From Yamagishiella unicocca (taxonomy: Eukaryota; Chlorophyta; Chlorophyceae; Chlamydomonadales; Volvocaceae): 64,000 bases of DNA. The stretch is taken from the NCBI GenBank assembly GCA_003116995.1, contig BDSL01000041.1:496001-560000 (forward strand). The letters are read 5' to 3'. A model generated the notes under the pieces. The model was not told the DNA's origin. It saw nothing but the letters and a program-made list of their open reading frames with translations, and searched no databases. Shown one piece after another: positions 59,240 through 64,000 of this stretch. The position numbers were made by a program, and so were the translations under genes. Position 1 is the first letter of the stretch. Each line of letters starts with the position of its first letter.

Positions 59240-59392
59240 TCTTGCCTTACGGCCGCCATATAAAAAGCGGCGTCTTTCCTCCCGGCTGCCTTCTCGACCC
59301 ACCACCTAGCGAGCCTCCGGACCACCTCGGGCACGGCTCACCACCGCCAATCCCTCCCCGCGGTTTCCTGCTGGCATCTGGGCCACAAGCCC

Positions 59393-62300
59393 TCACTTGC
59401 CCGCGTGACCAAACAAGTTGGAAAACAGGTTAGCAGCAAAGGGCGGCGACTCGAGGTCCACCGGCGCCATGAACGCCACCAGTTTCTCCTGGACGTGGAA
59501 TCGAAGCTTGCGGCCCTTGCTGGCTCGTCGGTCCACCTGCTTGCGCTTCTTTGGGGCCCGGGGCGCACCCGCGGCGGCGCCTGCACACATACATAGAAGC
59601 CAAGCAGCGTGGGTTGGCATCTGGGTGCTACCGCCAGCACGGACCTCACCCCCACCATGCACCCCAAGCTAGGCAGCGCGGGCAAATCGCAGATCCAGTC
59701 TGGGATCCAAAATTCCAATGCCTCCCCCATCACAGCGGCCCTCACCCAGATCCCTCAGTGCGGACCAGTCCCCAAGCCGCAAGCCAGGCGTGAGTCCTTC
59801 CCCTTCGTTTGCACGCCGCAATGCATGCAGACGTCCCCCCCAACCTAAACCGCCACAGCCCCGGGCGGCTGTGCTAGGCGCCGCTGCCAATCCCATCACG
59901 GATGATGGCACCACCCCCACCACGCACCTCCCGACAGTCCCTTGTCCAGGAACTCCTTGAGCAGCTGCTGGTAGAACTCGCTGTCGTCGTACGTCTCCGC
60001 GTCCCGCTCCTCCTCAGCCAAGTCGGCGGCCACGCTGCTGGAGGTGCCGTACCCCGCGGCGGCGGTGGCGGCAGCGGCGGCGGCGGCGGGCCCGTCGCCC
60101 TGTTGGTGCTGCGAGGGGCCCAGTAGGTCGGCCTCAATGCCCAGGGGATCTGCTGCCGCTTCCGCGCGCTGCGGCTCGCAGAGCACCCTCGGGCAGGCGG
60201 ATACGGTGAGGCGCGTGCGCTTGATGAACTTGGCTGCAGGGGGGAATTGCAAGGGGGGAGGGAGGGAACATCCCGATTTGGGTTGGAATGGGCTGGCTTG
60301 GGTTTGGGTTTGCCAAGAACGTGGGGGAAGGAGGTCGCGGGTTACTGGCAGGTGGGATGAGATGCCGCAGGGAGGGGAAGAAGGTTTCGGAGCCCCCGCG
60401 TCCTGAACATGAAATCCACTCGAGAAGGAGCCGGACTGGGTGAGATGTGCGGTAGCAGCCAGCAGGCGCTGCGATAGAGCGGCATCAGCAGGAGCGTGGC
60501 GATGTGCTGAGACCTGGCCGCAGCTACAGCGGGCGGGCTCCAGCCAGAGGGGTGCCTGATTACCCAACAGGCTCCTGCCCAGCCCGCCCCGCCCCTCCGC
60601 CCCCACCTGGGTCCGGCTCCGCCCCGCCCGCCCCGCCCCTCCGCCCCCACCTGAGTCCGGCTCCGCCCAGCCCCCCCCGCCCCTCCGCCCCCACCTGGGT
60701 CCGGCTCCGCCCCGCCCGCCCCGCCCCTCCACCCCCACCTGGGTCCGGCTCCGCCCAGCCCGCCCGCCCCTCCGCCCCCACCTGGGTCCCGCATGAGCGC
60801 CTCAACCTGGTTGCTGACACTCTGGTTCAGAGCCCGGAGGCCGCTGTTCCGCAGAGCACCGCTGCCCGAAGACAGCACCGTCCGCCGGTGCCACGAGTCG
60901 AGCGACACGTCCCGGAAGGGCGCCAGCGCGGCGTGGTGCGAGCTGATGCGCTCCCACAACAAGCCCAGCCCGTCGCCAGCCTCGCCACCCGCGCCGCCGC
61001 CGTTGGCGTCCGAGCGCCGCCGCTTGGCCCCGCCCCGCCCTGACGTCGCCGGCGCGTCAGCGGCGGCTTGCGGCGGCACCGTGATGGCCTCGTTCCGCCC
61101 CATCAGGGTGCGCTGCAGCTCCAGCAGCTGGGTGAGGGTCTCCCGCGCATCCGCCGCCAGCTGGGTGTACCTGTGTTGCGCCGCGGCAGGACGGGGGCAG
61201 AGCGGGCAGCGGCGGGTTGTGAATGCCCAGCCGATAATGCCCGACGACAGGCCCACGGACGCCCAACGTGTCAGATGGCAGACCTACGGACGCCCAGCCA
61301 AGCCCAAAGAGACGGCCGACGCCTCCGAACATCAAGGACTTCCTAGAGCCACAATGAGGAGACCTCCTTCCAGGTACACGACCGCTGTTTGCAGGCGATA
61401 CGTCGGGGTCGCCTCCCTGAGGCACTACACACTACACTGCCCTCCGTAGTACCCAGCGCATGCTGCCCAGTGCAATACTAAGCGCATGCTGCCCAGTGCA
61501 ATACTCAGCGCATGCTGCCCAGTGCAATACTCAGCGCATGCTGCCCAGTGCAATACTCAGCGCATGCTGCCCAGTGCAATACTCAGCGCATGCTGCCCAG
61601 TGCAATACTCAGCGCATGCTGCCCAGTGCAATACTCAGCGCATGCTGGCCAGTGCAATACTAAGCGCATGCTGCCCAGTGCAATACTCAGCGCATGCTGC
61701 CCAGGCTGCCGTGCATACCCCTTCCCGCAGGCGCGCAGTCGGAAGGGCCGGAACGGACGCAGCAGCTGCTCACCCCTCCCGGACGTCCGGTTGCGCCAGC
61801 ACCAGGGCGGCGTGCGTGTCCGGCCGCGGCAGGCCGTTGCTGGCTTGCAGGCACTTCTGCAACAAGATGCGTTGCTCCAGGGAGCGCTCGTACAGGACCT
61901 GCACGACCGAGTCCGGACCAGGCGCAAGCGCGGGGCCAGGAGAAGGGAGCACGCAGCCACGTGTTGAGGTGTGGAAGGGATACCGGTATCCACGCAGCAT
62001 GACTAAGCCATCACCCATGATGGCGCCGGCGGCGGCGCCGGCGGCGGCGGGCGGCGACGACGGCTCCGTGATTCGTGATTTCCCAGCAGCACCCATTTCA
62101 CGGGTGCTTTCGTTACCATCCTCGCTTTCCCTGTTCCGCGGCGCAACGCCATTCGCGCCATGATGGTTGTTATCCGAAAACCTGCCCGCTGGCATCCTCA
62201 TCGCCGACATCTCACCGCCACGAGCCGCATGTCGTTCTCACCTGCTGGTTGCGCACTGCCACTCCCTTGGCCCTGTCCTTCTCGCCCTTCTGCCTCAGCG

Positions 62301-64000
62301 CCGCCAGCTGCTTCGCGTCCTCCTCCTCGAGTGCCTGGTACTCCGCCTCCAGCTCCTCCAGCTCGCCGCCGGCGCCGGCGCCGCTGCGCGGCTGCTTTAC
62401 TACCTTCTTTTGGGCAGCGATCTGCAGCTCCTCTTCCTCCTCGCCCCCCTCGCCCTCGTCTCCTTCCCCGCTGCCGCTCGCTTCCTCCAACTCCTGCTCC
62501 AGGTCTGACCCCGACCCCGAGGCCAGACTGCCGTCGCTGTCCTCCGCCTCACCGTCCGCCGCCGCGTCGTCTTCCTCACCCTCCTCGGAGCTGTCGGCGT
62601 CCCCGTTGGCAAGCTGCGCTGCGCGCTTTGCAGCGCCAGGCTTCAAACCGTTGCCTGCCGGGAGCCAAGCGTGGGCGATATTTACCGATGATGAACGCAG
62701 CTGAGCCGTACGGCAAGCAAGTGGAGGTCGCGGACCCCGGTGGGAGATGCAGTGCAGAAGAACAGCAGCACGGCAAAGACGTATGCGATCCAGAAATTTG
62801 CCAAACGGCAAATGTTCCTGAATGGATTTCGTCGGAAGGAGGTATGGAGCTGGGATGTTGCTCCCAGTCTTGCGCTAGGTACGTTGTCGACAGCCATCTG
62901 GGATTCACTTGCCAAACGCCCCCCCTCCCTCCATGATGTTGCAATTCTGTTTCTTCGTTCTCTTTTCCCTTCCTTTCCACAGCCCCGACGGGAAGCCTCC
63001 ACAGGTTTGCCGGCAGTCCGTCCCAGTGCTCCAGCATGCGCCCACAAACTAGGCGTCTGCCGACCATGCACCGACTATCCTGTCCTTGTCGCGTCAACGG
63101 TTTTTATGCCCCTCCCTCCCTCCAATCCCTCACGTAGATCCGTAGGTCCGCCGAAAGCCACCAATTGTCGGTCTGCCCCGATCTAATCCGTAGTGTAGGC
63201 CGTGGTTCAGCACCCCAGCTGCCAGCCGTACCGTCCTTTCCCACCGCCCCATCGCGCACCTGCTGCAGCCGCTATGCGTCGTCCGCTGGGGCCCGCACGC
63301 CCCGCGGCCGCCAGCCGCTCCGCGCCATCCAACTCGTCCTCATCTCCCTCGCTGGAGCCCTCCTCCTCGTCATCGTCAAGGTCCAGGTCAACGTCCTCAT
63401 CTGTAGCATGAGAGTGCGGGACGTCCACAGGGCAGGGCGTGTTGGCACCGGCATTCCCTGCCGCGACACTACAACACGAGGTAACCAACACTACAACACG
63501 AGGTAACCAGCACGACGTGTGGTACCAGGTTGAGGGACGCATGGCCAGCATGGCCCATGGTCTATGGCCAAAGAGCATGACCCCGCCCCATCCGGAAGTA
63601 AACCGTAAGTATCCGTGAATCGCGTCGGGGCAAGAGAGCAGCCTGCAGAAGCGCACCTGCGCGTGGCCCCGGCTCTCTGGACACCACTCCCATAAGCCCC
63701 TTCCACCCGCCCCAAATGGTCCTTATTTCGGCGATACTACAGCGAAACATTGCCGGCCATTATGCAGTCGGCTGGCATGTAAGGAAGGCCCTTTCAGCCT
63801 CTGGGGCATCAAAATGTCTACGCTGGGCGCTGGACGTGGGGAGGTACGCACCATCGTCGTCCACGTCTGTGTCATCATCGTCTCCAGCTTCCATCCCGTC
63901 TCCGAACAGTGCCGCCCGCGATGACTTTCGGCCGCGGTACGCCGCGTCCTCGAGCACTATGTCACCGCGCAGCAGCATGGACTTCTCGGGTGCTCGCCTG
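59393..64000 (-). CDS. AATF: AATF/Bfr2 (Che-1) ribosome-biogenesis factor, 5' end beyond window
   Basis: Nucleolar protein of the small-subunit processome (Bfr2 in yeast, AATF in animals). Exons in transcript order: 64000-63852 (partial), 63400-63260, 62654-62242, 61898-61774, 61170-60782, 60233-59928 and 59580-59393, all phase-matched, about 570 residues in the window. After LRGDIVLEDAAYRGRK come long Asp/Glu runs (DVDLDLDDDEEEG; EEGEEDDAAADGEAEDSDGS), then the conserved core VRNQQVLYERSLEQRILLQK, ETLTQLLELQRTL and the WERISSHH and SLDSWHRRT motifs. The C-terminal TRAUB domain shows KFIKRTRL, YDDSEFYQQLLKEFLDKG, KKRKQVDRRASKGRKLRFHV and LVAFMAP. The intron after 60782 begins with a donor-bearing minisatellite; the intron before 60782-61170 holds a 26-bp array; the intron before 62654 contains an R3 element. 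Confidence 0.93.
60555..60790 (-). repeat. About 46-bp minisatellite, five copies, containing a splice donor
   Basis: Units contain CCCCCACCTGGGTCCGGCTC on the plus strand. The reverse complement is GGACCCAG|GTGGGGG, the very sequence of the donor of AATF exon 61170-60782. The copy at the exon edge is the real donor; four more lie in the intron (one reads CTCAG|GTGG). Confidence 0.9.
61455..61704. repeat. 26-bp minisatellite, 9.6 copies
   Basis: Nine full units and one partial of AGCGCATGCTGCCCAGTGCA plus ATACTC, spaced exactly 26 bp, in an AATF intron. Each unit holds the palindrome GCATGC. Frames through it are artefacts. Confidence 0.95.
62978..63107 (+). repeat. Dispersed repeat R3, copy B
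   Basis: About 130 bp matching 41481-41611: CCTCCACAGGTTTGCCGG, CCCAGTGCTCCAGCATGCGC, CCGACTATCCTGTCC, then a CAACGGTTTTT end. It lies in an AATF intron, in antisense to that gene. Confidence 0.85.
63463..63508. repeat. 24-bp direct duplication
   Basis: Two adjacent copies of ACTACAACACGAGGTAACCA in the first visible AATF intron. Confidence 0.8.

Larger units (their letters stand above)
57919..59392. other. GNAT promoter and AATF 3' region
   Basis: The GNAT upstream region occupies the left half; the AATF 3' untranslated region ends near 59235. Between them lies a GC-rich stretch with long but unconserved frames and R4-like sequence at 59043-59077. No gene is recognised. Confidence 0.45.

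Noticed and set aside
61460..62163. Plus-strand repeat protein encoded by the 26-bp array
   Set aside because: The array lies in an AATF intron; open frames follow from a 26-bp unit without stops.
62740..63186. Plus-strand frame inside the AATF intron (starts MGDAVQKNSSTAK)
   Set aside because: Lies in a repeat-element-bearing intron; the part from 62978 matches R3, which also occurs non-coding elsewhere.

Overview
The window reads as nuclear DNA of a volvocine-type green alga (Chlorophyceae; Chlamydomonas, Gonium or Tetrabaena relatives). The reasons are: a giant PAS-domain membrane protein of the 'tiny macrocysts protein B' (TmcB) type that is expanded in these algae; genes split into many short exons with clean GT-AG (a few GC-AG) introns; GC-rich minisatellites and CTG repeats; and TGTAA polyadenylation signals after several stop codons. 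Exon joins below were worked out by hand from splice consensus, reading-phase arithmetic and family conservation. I could run no search, so species and orthology are inferences.

Layout. (1) 1.4-25.5 kb, plus strand: one TmcB-like gene of about 40 exons (about 2.3 kb of introns per 0.7 kb of exon), N-terminal membrane region, helical repeats, several PAS-like modules, an acidic linker and a C-terminal membrane region. One PAS exon carries a 1-nt frameshift in a G run. (2) 27.9-37.1 kb, minus: a transportin-3/importin-13 family nuclear import receptor, about 1750 residues because of poly-Gln, poly-Gly and His-Gly insertions. (3) 38.8-43.9 kb, plus: an F-box/leucine-rich-repeat protein. (4) 45.6-47.8 kb, plus: an unrecognised coiled-coil protein. 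(5) 49.7-52.6 kb, plus: an SCL/SC35-type SR splicing factor. (6) 53.4-53.8 kb, minus: a two-exon 56-residue single-pass membrane protein. (7) 54.2-54.4 kb: a decayed fragment resembling the last exon of the next gene. (8) 55.9-57.9 kb, minus: a GNAT acetyltransferase with a novel-looking triple-repeat N-terminal extension. (9) 59.4 kb to the window edge, minus: AATF/Bfr2, a ribosome-biogenesis factor, lacking its 5' end here.

These are independent nuclear genes, not an operon. The one functional echo is that transportin-3-type receptors import SR proteins, and both a candidate receptor and an SR protein lie here.

The strongest unexplained pattern is structural. In three unrelated genes (19,966-20,210; 40,902-41,080; 60,555-60,790) a minisatellite has amplified the sequence of the exon's own 5' splice site, giving 5 to 12 tandem donor-like sites. 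Several small dispersed repeat families sit in introns of several genes, in both orientations.
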